14,854 bases of DNA from an uncultured Bacilli bacterium (lineage in GTDB: Bacteria; Bacillota_I; Bacilli_A; RF39; UBA660), in NCBI GenBank assembly GCA_934098445.1, contig CAKOOW010000027.1:1-14854 (forward strand), written 5' to 3'. This document shows, piece after piece, positions 1 to 7,441 of the stretch (within the stretch, counting starts at the first letter, position 1; each line of letters starts with the position of its first letter). The notes under the pieces are model-generated. The model did no database searches, was not told the DNA's origin, and was given only the letters and a program-made list of their open reading frames with translations. A program made the position numbers and the translations under genes.

Positions 1-630
1 GATTTAAAGACTTCGGTAGAGATTATTTCTTTAGACTTAGGAGTTGAAGAGAATTGTTATAAATTATATGAGATGACTAAAGATAAAGATATTGATTTAC
101 TGATTAATAATGCTGGTTTTGGATTATTTGGATTAACAACCGAGACTAGTTTAACTAGAGAATTAGAAATGATTAATCTTAATGTTAAGGCTGTGCATAT
201 TCTGACGAAGTTATTCTTAAAAGACTTTTATAAGAAGGATAAGGGACAGATCCTTAATGTGGCTTCATCAGCGGGATTTCTGGCAGGACCTCGTCTTAAT
301 ACTTATTATGCAACGAAGAATTATGTTTTAAAGTTTAGTTTAGCTATTTATGAGGAATTAAGACATCAGAAAAGTAATGTCAAGATATCTTGTTTATGTC
401 CGGGACCAGTAGCAACAGAGTTTAATAAAGTAGCAGGAGGAAAGTTTAATATTGAAGAAAAAAAGTCTTATCAAGTAGCTAAGTATGCTATTGACAAGAC
501 TCTAAAGAATAAATTGATTATAGTACCAGGTTTATCAGTAAGACTAGGTTTATTCTTTAATAGATTTATTCCAACTAAGTTATCTCTAAAGATTATTTAT
601 CATATTCAAGAGAGAAAGGTTAAAAGATAA
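1..630 (+). CDS. Short-chain dehydrogenase/reductase, 5'-truncated by the window edge
   Basis: The reading frame is open from base 1, so the gene begins before the window and 209 C-terminal residues are visible; the first ATG inside (73) is not the real start. SDR landmarks follow in order: LDL of the cofactor-binding fold, INNAGFG (the NNAG motif), NVASSAG with the catalytic serine, YYATK with the catalytic Tyr-x3-Lys pair, and CPGPVATEF after it. The missing N-terminus should hold the TGxxxGIG dinucleotide-binding loop. The family is a classical SDR that oxidises or reduces a small substrate with NAD(P)H in the cytoplasm; the substrate cannot be told. The stop codon abuts the stop of the convergent HAD-like gene with no gap, and no terminator is visible between them. 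Confidence 0.9.
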   Translation, partial: DLKTSVEIISLDLGVEENCYKLYEMTKDKDIDLLINNAGFGLFGLTTETSLTRELEMINLNVKAVHILTKLFLKDFYKKDKGQILNVASSAGFLAGPRLNTYYATKNYVLKFSLAIYEELRHQKSNVKISCLCPGPVATEFNKVAGGKFNIEEKKSYQVAKYAIDKTLKNKLIIVPGLSVRLGLFFNRFIPTKLSLKIIYHIQERKVKR

Positions 631-1101
631 TTATTTCTTAAGGATTAGTCTTTTTCTATTATTTTTTTTAACTAGGGTAATAGCTTCTTCGACTAGATAA
701 TTTTGTAGACCATCATCAGTTGGAGTTTCAATTAAATGCTCTTGAATTTCAGGGATATTTAGTAGTTCGTCATCTTCTAGAATTAAGTAATTGGAAATAT
801 TATGCTCAGTTAGATAAGATAATATCTCTAGACTTTTATTACCATTTATCCTAGGAGTTCTGCCATCAATTTGAATATCCATTTCTGTTAGAGTATAAGC
901 TAGTTCAAGAAAATCTTCATCATAACGTAGGGCAGAAATAAATACTACTTTTCCATTGATTTCTTTAATCAATTGTTTTAAAAGATTAAGCTTTTCTAAG
1001 CTAATATTATATTTTCCTAAGATATCATTACGATTATTATAGACGGTGGTATTATAATCATTTAGAACACCGTCAATATCTAAAAATATTGTCGTTTCCA
1101 T
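631..1101 (-). CDS. Small HAD-like phosphatase domain protein
   Basis: The 156-residue protein opens with METTIFLDIDGVLN, the HAD motif I with two aspartates and GVLN. VVFISALR looks like motif II, and LILEDDE near residue 110 the acidic motif. Such short proteins resemble the HAD domain found in 'Swiss Army Knife' RNA-repair proteins and are usually annotated as hypothetical or HAD hydrolases; the substrate is unknown. I chose ATG at 1101 over the GTG at 1110, because the sequence GTGAT just upstream then serves as the ribosome binding site at normal spacing. The gene is divergent from the TspO gene and converges stop-to-stop with the SDR gene. Confidence 0.75.
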   Translation of the reverse strand: METTIFLDIDGVLNDYNTTVYNNRNDILGKYNISLEKLNLLKQLIKEINGKVVFISALRYDEDFLELAYTLTEMDIQIDGRTPRINGNKSLEILSYLTEHNISNYLILEDDELLNIPEIQEHLIETPTDDGLQNYLVEEAITLVKKNNRKRLILKK

Positions 1102-1116
1102 AAAAATCACAGTGTT

Positions 1117-1145
1117 ATTATAAATAATTTTGAGAATTTTGTATA
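1117..1145 (-). promoter_or_regulatory. Promoter of the HAD-like gene
   Basis: Read on the minus strand, there is a TATACA -35 (1140-1145), a 17-bp spacer and a perfect TATAAT -10 (1117-1122). The predicted start lies near 1110, giving a leader of about 10 nt. The -35 overlaps the -10 proposed for the divergent TspO gene. Confidence 0.5.
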
Positions 1146-1149
1146 TACT
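1144..1149 (+). promoter_or_regulatory. Candidate -10 element of the TspO gene
   Basis: TATACT stands 17 bases before the chosen ATG, with a TG two bases upstream and no good -35. If used, the leader is only about 10 nt and starts at the GGTGA ribosome binding site. It overlaps the -35 of the opposing promoter, so the two could exclude each other. Weak evidence on its own. Confidence 0.35.
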
Positions 1150-1165
1150 AATAATGGTGAAATTT

Positions 1166-1666
1166 ATGGAAAATAGGAAAAATAATAGTTTAAATCAAGA
1201 AAAAGTTAATTATAAGATGTTATTCTTGTTTATTGGCTTTGCGTTAGCAGCGGGATTCTTAGGCTCTTTATTAGGTGGTAATATGAGTAGTTTTAAAACT
1301 CTAAAGAAACCATTTTTTACTCCTCCTCCTCTAGTGTTTCCAATAGTATGGACTATTCTTTATATATTAATGGGAATATCATCATACTTAATATGTTGTA
1401 ATAAGACCGATAGAAAGTTTAAGAAAAGAGCTTGTTTCTTTTACTTAGCTCAGTTACTTGTTAATACTTTGTGGTCGTTATTTTTCTTTCGACTTGGATG
1501 GTTAACTTTTGCGCTTTTATGGTTACTTCTTCTAATTGTCTTAGTAGCAATTATGATTGTAAAGTTTTATAAGTTAAAACCTTTAGCAGCTTACTTACAG
1601 ATACCTTATATTTTGTGGTTACTTATTGCTGGAATTTTAAATATTTCAATTATTTTACTTAATTAG
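1166..1666 (+). CDS. TspO/MBR (peripheral benzodiazepine receptor-like) membrane protein
   Basis: The 166-residue protein has about five hydrophobic segments and the TspO signatures: KPFFTPPPLVFPIVWTILY followed by MG in the first loop and second helix, QLLVNTLWSLFFF in the middle, and IPYILWLLIAGILN in the last helix. TspO proteins bind tetrapyrroles and sterol-like ligands in the membrane; in bacteria they are linked to porphyrin handling and stress, but the role is often unclear. I moved the start to ATG 1166, because GGTGA just before it is a good ribosome binding site and the residues further upstream do not belong to the family. The gene ends at a terminator shared with the convergent metallopeptidase gene. 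Confidence 0.9.
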   Translation: MENRKNNSLNQEKVNYKMLFLFIGFALAAGFLGSLLGGNMSSFKTLKKPFFTPPPLVFPIVWTILYILMGISSYLICCNKTDRKFKKRACFFYLAQLLVNTLWSLFFFRLGWLTFALLWLLLLIVLVAIMIVKFYKLKPLAAYLQIPYILWLLIAGILNISIILLN

Positions 1667-1696
1667 TCTATCAAAAAAAGATAGATTTTTTCTATC
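1667..1696. terminator. Bidirectional terminator with a shared middle arm
   Basis: TCTATC (1667-1672), seven A, GATAGA (1680-1685), six T, then TCTATC (1691-1696). On the plus strand the first and middle arms pair and are followed by T6. On the minus strand the third and middle arms pair and are followed by T7. The middle arm thus serves both directions, and the minus-strand stop codon (1692-1694) sits inside the last arm. Confidence 0.8.
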
Positions 1697-2987
1697 TCTT
1701 AGGTTGGGGTTCTTTATCTTTTAAATATTTTATTTGCGTAGTTAAGTATTCTTTTAGATAAGGATTACTTGTCTTATTGATATCGTTTTCTAACTCGGGG
1801 ATAGTTTTTCTTCTAACGGTACCATTATCATTTAGATAGATAAGATTTAATAGTTGAAACTCTGGTTGTTCTAGTATTTGACTATTACTTTCGATAAGAA
1901 TATCTAGTAACTCATGGTTACGCATAGCTTCTACAGGATCATTTTGGTTTTTTTTAGCTAAAAATTTTTGACTGTTAGGTAACTTTTCGAATGGAAAATT
2001 ATCTGTATATATTATTGAACCGGTTGTAAAGTCGATATTATAGTAGCTCATTTGGGCTTGAATCATTTCTTCTTTTGTTTCGATACTATATTTTGTAATG
2101 TCTTTTTTCGACACTAGATCTTGAAAATCTTTTGTTAATTCTTTAACCAAGTTATCCGCACTCATATTAGCAGTTATTTCTTCATAATTTATTTTATAAT
2201 TATCTTTCTTATATATTTCTTGATAACCATATTTTTCGGATAAAGAACGACATGCTCGACCAATACAATATTCCATCAGATATTTTAAATTGTGATTTAG
2301 AAATCCGTTTTTAAGTTCATAAGTAATTCTTGTATGAACTAATTCATGAGTAATTACAAATATCAAGTAAAGAACAGTCATTTGATCATTATAAATTTTT
2401 TCTAAGAAATCTTTATTAAGGTCTATGGTGCATATACCTTTGCTGTAACCTAAATTAATTGTATCTTCTTGCTCTGGTAAAAGTGGAAAGTGAAATTCGA
2501 TATCTGATATTCCCGTTTTAAGACTTAAATTTTTTGCGTAGATTTTAATTATTCTTAAATAGTTATCATAGCCCCAATAATCTTTTTTGGCATTAAGAAT
2601 TATATAAAACATTCTATTATTGAAAAGTTCAATTATTTCAGACATTTTGGCATCATATTTAATTAGGGCATTAATAACTTCTTTGTTAGTTTGGCCTAAC
2701 TTGTTATTATCAACATCAATGTAGAATTTAGCGCTGAATTCTTTAATTAAATCTTTTAGATGAAATTTTTCTTTAATTTTGGTTAATTTAGGATTTTCTA
2801 AATCAGAAAAATAAAGATGAATTAGGCGAGAGGTAAGTTCAATAGAAGAATTTGATAGTAATTCATCTAGATAGTTATCAATACTTAAGAAATCTTGCAT
2901 TTCTGGAATTGGTAAAGTGCAGGCTTCGCATTTACCTGTAGAGTTTAATTCATTTTTACAGCCACAACTAGGGCACTTAAAAATCAT
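1692..2987 (-). CDS. Zinc-ribbon protein with ImmA/IrrE-like (M78) metallopeptidase core
   Basis: The 431-residue protein starts with a four-cysteine zinc ribbon (C5, C8, C20, C23), followed by a helical, charged region to about residue 150. A metallopeptidase core comes next: VITHELVH gives HExxH at 214-218, and EEITANMSA at 269-277 matches the ExxAN-x-xA pattern in which M78 peptidases supply the third zinc ligand (E270 probable). About 150 residues of unassigned C-terminal sequence follow. The start overlaps the stop of the XRE gene by ATGA, so the two are translationally coupled. In the ImmR-ImmA arrangement such a peptidase cleaves its partner repressor; that role here is inferred. The protein is much longer than typical ImmA proteins and the ribbon is unusual. 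A stress or defence switch is possible, but no target is evident. Confidence 0.6.
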   Translation of the reverse strand: MIFKCPSCGCKNELNSTGKCEACTLPIPEMQDFLSIDNYLDELLSNSSIELTSRLIHLYFSDLENPKLTKIKEKFHLKDLIKEFSAKFYIDVDNNKLGQTNKEVINALIKYDAKMSEIIELFNNRMFYIILNAKKDYWGYDNYLRIIKIYAKNLSLKTGISDIEFHFPLLPEQEDTINLGYSKGICTIDLNKDFLEKIYNDQMTVLYLIFVITHELVHTRITYELKNGFLNHNLKYLMEYCIGRACRSLSEKYGYQEIYKKDNYKINYEEITANMSADNLVKELTKDFQDLVSKKDITKYSIETKEEMIQAQMSYYNIDFTTGSIIYTDNFPFEKLPNSQKFLAKKNQNDPVEAMRNHELLDILIESNSQILEQPEFQLLNLIYLNDNGTVRRKTIPELENDINKTSNPYLKEYLTTQIKYLKDKEPQPKR

Positions 2988-3322
2988 TGGTTAAGATCTC
3001 TTTTTCTAATAGCTTCACTATACCATAGACATTCATCTTTTTCACGGTCTTTTAACATTAAGAAGTTATTAATCATTTTATAAGTTTTGGGATTCATACT
3101 CTTAATATTATAACCAGTAAGAGGAGAGTCATCTTCAATACGACCTAGTAAGTAGTCACAAGAGGTGTTTAAATAATCAGCAATTTTAATTAAGGCATCA
3201 CAACTAGGTTGGGCTTTACCTGATTCATAGGCACTGATTGTTTCTTGTTTGACATTAATAACTTTGGCTAAGTCAACTTGAGTTATTTTTCTTTTTATTC
3301 TTATTTTTTTAATATTATTCAT
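2984..3322 (-). CDS. XRE-family (Cro/CI-type) transcriptional regulator
   Basis: The 112-residue protein has an N-terminal helix-turn-helix of the Cro/CI type at about residues 5-60 (KITQVDLAKVINVKQETISA, then YESGKAQPSCDAL and YLLGR). A helical tail of about 50 residues probably dimerises or meets its partner. ATG at 3322 follows an AGGA ribosome binding site, and a strong promoter lies just upstream. The TGA stop overlaps the ATG of the metallopeptidase gene. By analogy with ImmR it may repress its own operon and be inactivated by the downstream peptidase; this is inference. There are no phage or integrative-element genes in the window. Confidence 0.85.
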   Translation of the reverse strand: MNNIKKIRIKRKITQVDLAKVINVKQETISAYESGKAQPSCDALIKIADYLNTSCDYLLGRIEDDSPLTGYNIKSMNPKTYKMINNFLMLKDREKDECLWYSEAIRKRDLNQ

Positions 3323-3341
3323 AATTATCCTACCATTTCTA

Positions 3342-3375
3342 TCTATATTATAATAGAATTATCATTAATTGTAAA
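3342..3375 (-). promoter_or_regulatory. Strong promoter of the XRE-metallopeptidase operon, with possible operator
   Basis: On the minus strand: TTTACA -35 (3370-3375), 17-bp spacer, TATAAT -10 (3347-3352). The start would be near 3340, about 18 nt before the ATG. The inverted repeat TCTAT (3342-3346) / ATAGA (3353-3357) is centred on the -10 and is a candidate site for the XRE protein; the promoter is well supported, the operator is a guess. Confidence 0.65.
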
Positions 3376-3657
3376 CGTGAATAATAACACTTTTTTAGCA
3401 AATTTTTATGTCTTGAAAATTTGATGATGGTTCTTAAAAAAGCCAAAAATCCACAAAATGCCGAACAAAAAATCTACAAATCACCGAACAAATTTCCTAC
3501 AAATTACCGAAAAATAAAATTGATTGAGATATTTTATAGCAGAAGAAGAAAAAATATCCTATATATAATAATGAAAATATTCTTAGAAGTATATTATCTT
3601 AAGTATATAGTATGATAAGGAAAATTTTAAAGAAAAGCAAGACTTAAAGAAGTTTTT
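3376..3657. other. AT-rich intergenic region, no convincing gene
   Basis: This stretch lies between the divergent XRE and radical SAM promoters. It holds three 23-nt direct repeats (3451-3519) and an inverted repeat GATATTTT (3528-3535) / AAAATATC (3551-3558) with a 15-nt loop. The single open frame across it is Lys/Asn-rich, follows the repeats and has no family signature. I see no RNA gene. Confidence 0.6.
3451..3519 (+). repeat. Three imperfect 23-nt direct repeats (array A)
   Basis: Units at 3451-3473, 3474-3496 and 3497-3519 share C(C/T)ACAAA at the start and CCGAA in the middle, with exactly 23-nt spacing. The reverse complement of the third unit contains TTTTTCGGTAAT, close to the TTTTTCGTAAT core of the array after uvrA. 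No spacers separate the units, so this is not CRISPR. It may be a protein-binding array or a mobile-element end. Confidence 0.6.
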
Positions 3658-3686
3658 TTCAAATAAGATAAAGAATATGTTACAAT
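3658..3686 (+). promoter_or_regulatory. Promoter of the radical SAM-uvrA unit
   Basis: TTCAAA -35 (3658-3663), 17-bp spacer, and TACAAT -10 (3681-3686) preceded by TGT, an extended -10. The start would be near 3693, leaving a leader of about 14 nt that begins at or inside the GGGAG ribosome binding site. Confidence 0.55.
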
Positions 3687-3706
3687 AACCGGGAGCTGGG
3701 GTATTT

Positions 3707-4522
3707 ATGAAGAAAAGATTTAAGAAGATATATGTAGAAATTACGAATATATGTAATCTGAAGTGTAGTTTCTGTCCGGGAAATAAAAGACCTAAATACG
3801 AGATAACTTTAGAAAACTTTAAGACTATCTTAGATAAGTTAGAGGGTTATACCGATAATTTATATTTTCATTTGATGGGAGAACCTTTAGTACATAGTAA
3901 GATTAATGAACTTATTGATATGGCTAGTCTAAAATACAAGGTAAATATTACGACTAATGGGTATTTAATTAAGAAAATTGAGAATAATAAGAATATCCGG
4001 AGAGTTAATATTTCTTTACAAGCTCTTAGAAGTAATGAGGAAATTGATGGATATTTAGAGACTATATTTAAGAGTGTTGATAAGTTAAGAAATGAAGGAA
4101 CAATTATTGTCTTTAGAATATGGAATGAACAAGTGAAGATGAATAAAGTTTTAGAGAAAATAGAAAACTATTATGGAGTTAGTCTTAAAGATAATAATAA
4201 GATAAGTGATAATATTTATTTAGATAAGGATATTCCTTTTATTTGGCCAGATTTAGGAAATGATTATTATAATGAAGATGGTTCTTGTCTGGGACTTAGG
4301 AGTCATATAGGAGTCTTAGTTAATGGAGATATAGTTCCTTGTTGCCTAGATTATAATGGGTCTTTAAGACTAGGAAATATTTATCAAGATGAGTTAGGGG
4401 ATATTTTAAAGAGTGAGAAAGTTATAAAGATGGTAGAAGGGTTTAAAAATCAAAAGAAATGTGAAGAATTATGTCGACATTGTAATTTCTATGATAGAAT
4501 AATAACGAAGTTGGGTGATTAG
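3707..4522 (+). CDS. Radical SAM/SPASM domain protein
   Basis: The 271-residue protein has the radical SAM cysteine motif C16-x3-C20-x2-C23 that holds the 4Fe-4S cluster, followed by MGEP (GEP at 58-60), the SAM-contacting strand. The C-terminal third carries further cysteines typical of a SPASM or twitch domain with auxiliary clusters: C194, C212, C213, then C252, C256 and C259. Such enzymes modify peptides, proteins or small molecules by radical chemistry in the cytoplasm; no precursor peptide gene is visible beside it, so the substrate is unknown. Its TAG stop abuts the uvrA ATG, and its last codons carry the uvrA ribosome binding site, implying one transcript. Oxygen-sensitive clusters agree with an anaerobic host. 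Confidence 0.85.
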   Translation: MKKRFKKIYVEITNICNLKCSFCPGNKRPKYEITLENFKTILDKLEGYTDNLYFHLMGEPLVHSKINELIDMASLKYKVNITTNGYLIKKIENNKNIRRVNISLQALRSNEEIDGYLETIFKSVDKLRNEGTIIVFRIWNEQVKMNKVLEKIENYYGVSLKDNNKISDNIYLDKDIPFIWPDLGNDYYNEDGSCLGLRSHIGVLVNGDIVPCCLDYNGSLRLGNIYQDELGDILKSEKVIKMVEGFKNQKKCEELCRHCNFYDRIITKLGD

Positions 4523-7354
4523 ATGAAAAATGATAAGATAATTATTAGAGGGGCTAGAGAGAATAATTTAAAGAATATTGATTTAGATTTACCAAAGAAT
4601 TCTTTAATTGTTATGACTGGGGTGTCTGGTTCCGGGAAAAGTTCATTAGCTTTTGATACGATATATGCTGAGGGACAAAGAAGATTTGTAGAGAGTTTAT
4701 CTAGTTATGCGAGACAGTTTTTGGGAGGTAGTGAAAAGCCGGATGTTGATTCGATAGAGGGTTTGAGTCCTAGTATTGCTATTGATCAGAAAACTACTAA
4801 TAATAATCCTCGTAGTACGGTAGGAACCGTTACGGAAATATATGATTATTTGAAGTTGTTATATGCTCGTATTGGTACTCCTTATTGTCCTAATCATCAT
4901 ACACCAATAGTACATCAAAGTATTGAAGAGATGACTAATAAAGTTATGAATATGGCTGAGGGAACAAAACTGGAGATTATGGCTCCTATCGTTAGAAATG
5001 AAAAAGGAACTCATAAAGATATTCTAGATGATTTAAGAAAAGAAGGATATTCAAGAGTAAGAGTTAATGGGACTGTTTATAGTTTAGATGAAGAAATTAC
5101 TTTAGAAAAAAATGTTAAGGATACTATTGAAGTTATTGTTGATAGAATTGTCCTTTCTAAAGAAGAGAGGTCGAGAGTTTTTGAGGCTATTGAGACGGCA
5201 ACTAAATTAGCTGATGGGATGGTTTTAATCCATATTATTGATGGGGAAGAAATTCTTTGGAGTGAGAAATTTGCTTGTATTGAATGTAATTATTCTTTAC
5301 CTGATTTAGAACCTAATATGTTTTCTTTTAATGCTCCTTTTGGGGCTTGTCCAGAGTGTAAAGGGTTAGGTTTTAAGACGGCAATTAGTGAAGATTTACT
5401 AGTTCCTGATAAGAGTCTTTCTATTAATGAGGGCGCTATTCAGACTTTAAAAGATGATACCAATATCTTCTATACGAATGTTAAGACAGCTTGTGATTAT
5501 TATCATATTGATATGAATAAACCTTATAAAGAGTTAACGAAAAAAGAAAAGCAAATTCTTTTGTATGGTAGTGATGAACCATTAAAGTTTGAATATACGG
5601 CTAAGAATGGGAATAAACGTTTTACGACGGATTATTATGAGGGTATTATTACTAATTTAGAAAGAAGATATATAGAGACTTCTAGTAGTTGGATTAGAGA
5701 ATGGTTAGATAATTATATGATGGAGTTAACTTGTCCAGTTTGTCAGGGGGCTCGTCTTAAAGAAGGTATTTTAAATGTATTAATTAATAAGAAGAATATT
5801 TATCAAATGACGCAGATGAGTGTTGGAGACTTATTAGAATTTATTAGAAATTTAAAGCTTTCTACAGAACAACAAGAGATTAGTAAGTTAATTATAAAAG
5901 AAATTCTTAATAGATTAGAGTTCTTAAAGAATGTAGGGTTAGATTATTTAACTCTTGATAGAATGGCTGGAACTTTGTCGGGGGGGGAATTACAAAGAAT
6001 TAGATTAGCTACCCAGATTGGGAGTCGTTTAAGTGGGGTTTTATATGTCTTAGATGAACCTAGTATTGGGTTGCATCAAAGAGATAATGATAAGTTAATT
6101 AGATCCTTAAAAGAGATGGTTAGCCTTGGTAATACTTTAGTAGTTGTTGAACATGATAGTGATACGATGCTGGCTGCCGATTACTTGGTAGATATTGGAC
6201 CGAAAGCTGGTAAAGAGGGAGGCCGAGTGATGGCTGCGGGGACACCTGAAGAAGTTATGAAAAATCCGAACTCTTTAACTGGTAAATATTTGTCTGGAGA
6301 ATATTTTATTCCCGTTCCTAAAGTAAGAAGAAAAGGTAATGGTAAGTTCTTAGAGATTAAGGGGGCAACGGAACATAATTTAAAGGATATTGATGTTAAA
6401 ATTCCGTTAGGAAAGTTTGTTTGTGTAACAGGGGTATCTGGTTCAGGTAAGAGTTCACTAGTTAATGAAATTCTTTATAAGTCAGTCTTTAAGAATATTT
6501 ATCCTAAATCGAAAGTTTTTCCTGGTAAGTGTAAAAAAATAAAGGGAATTAATGAGATTGATAAAGTCGTTCAGATATCGCAAGATCCGATTGGCAGAAC
6601 TCCTAGAAGTAATCCTGCTACTTATGTAGGTTTATTTGATGATATCAGAGATTTACTGGCACAAACCAAAGAAGCTAAGATTCGAGGTTTTGATAAAGGA
6701 AGATTCTCATTTAATGTTAAAGGTGGTCGTTGTGAGGCTTGTTATGGTGATGGGGTTAAGAAAATAGAAATGCATTTCTTACCTGATGTTTATGTTCCTT
6801 GTGAAGTTTGTCATGGTACGAGGTATAATAAAGATACTTTAAGTATTACTTATAAGGGCAAGAATATTGCTGATATTTTGAAAATGCGTGTGGAAGAAGC
6901 TCAAGAGTTCTTTAGCAATGTTCCTAAGATTAAGAGTACTTTAGATATTATGATGGATGTGGGTTTGTCTTATGTTGAATTAGGTCAAGGAGCTCCCACT
7001 TTATCTGGTGGTGAGGCTGGTCGAGTAAAGCTTGCCAAAGAATTACAAAAGAAACCAACTGGTAAGAGTTTATTTATCTTAGATGAACCAACTACCGGAC
7101 TTCATATTGATGATATTAAGAAATTATTAGTTATTTTACAAAGAATTGTAGATAATGGTGATACTGTTGTTGTTATTGAACATAATTTAGATGTTATAAA
7201 AGTAGCTGACTATATTATTGACTTAGGTCCAGAAGGTGGCGCTTGTGGTGGTGAGATAGTGTGTACTGGTACTCCTGAAGAAGTGGCTGAAAATCCTAAG
7301 TCTTATACGGGTCAATATTTAAAAAAATATTTAGATGATAAGTATCGTGTATAA
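4523..7354 (+). CDS. uvrA: Excinuclease ABC subunit A
   Basis: The 943-residue protein is full length for UvrA, the damage-sensing ATPase that hands lesions to UvrB in nucleotide excision repair. It has two ABC modules: Walker A GVSGSGKSS at 33-41 and GVSGSGKSS from 637, zinc-binding pairs at C252/C255 with CPEC following, and C737/C740 with C760/C763. The first signature is LSGGELQR (485 on) with VLDEPSIGLH; the second is LSGGEAGR (827 on) with ILDEPTTGLH. The glycine in the second signature replaces the usual glutamine. The codons for the first LSGGE contain eight consecutive G. Its ribosome binding site GGGTGAT is inside the end of the radical SAM gene. uvrB and uvrC are not in the window. 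Confidence 0.98.
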   Translation: MKNDKIIIRGARENNLKNIDLDLPKNSLIVMTGVSGSGKSSLAFDTIYAEGQRRFVESLSSYARQFLGGSEKPDVDSIEGLSPSIAIDQKTTNNNPRSTVGTVTEIYDYLKLLYARIGTPYCPNHHTPIVHQSIEEMTNKVMNMAEGTKLEIMAPIVRNEKGTHKDILDDLRKEGYSRVRVNGTVYSLDEEITLEKNVKDTIEVIVDRIVLSKEERSRVFEAIETATKLADGMVLIHIIDGEEILWSEKFACIECNYSLPDLEPNMFSFNAPFGACPECKGLGFKTAISEDLLVPDKSLSINEGAIQTLKDDTNIFYTNVKTACDYYHIDMNKPYKELTKKEKQILLYGSDEPLKFEYTAKNGNKRFTTDYYEGIITNLERRYIETSSSWIREWLDNYMMELTCPVCQGARLKEGILNVLINKKNIYQMTQMSVGDLLEFIRNLKLSTEQQEISKLIIKEILNRLEFLKNVGLDYLTLDRMAGTLSGGELQRIRLATQIGSRLSGVLYVLDEPSIGLHQRDNDKLIRSLKEMVSLGNTLVVVEHDSDTMLAADYLVDIGPKAGKEGGRVMAAGTPEEVMKNPNSLTGKYLSGEYFIPVPKVRRKGNGKFLEIKGATEHNLKDIDVKIPLGKFVCVTGVSGSGKSSLVNEILYKSVFKNIYPKSKVFPGKCKKIKGINEIDKVVQISQDPIGRTPRSNPATYVGLFDDIRDLLAQTKEAKIRGFDKGRFSFNVKGGRCEACYGDGVKKIEMHFLPDVYVPCEVCHGTRYNKDTLSITYKGKNIADILKMRVEEAQEFFSNVPKIKSTLDIMMDVGLSYVELGQGAPTLSGGEAGRVKLAKELQKKPTGKSLFILDEPTTGLHIDDIKKLLVILQRIVDNGDTVVVIEHNLDVIKVADYIIDLGPEGGACGGEIVCTGTPEEVAENPKSYTGQYLKKYLDDKYRV

Positions 7355-7441
7355 AAAATATAAATTATACTCATATTACATAATAAATAAAAATAAATGT
7401 TAGTTATTATAAGAAAATAGATATGTTTGATTGATATTTCT

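Noticed and set aside
1130..1165. Longer start for the TspO gene
   Set aside because: It would lie upstream of the best ribosome binding site and inside the promoter region; the added residues have no family match.
2984..2986. TGA read as tryptophan (Mycoplasma code)
   Set aside because: All tryptophans in the window are TGG and no gene has an in-frame TGA; the one TGA works as a stop in the ATGA overlap.
3421..3615. 64-codon frame starting at TTG
   Set aside because: It runs across the 23-nt repeats, is mostly Lys/Asn/Ile, has no ribosome binding site and no family features.
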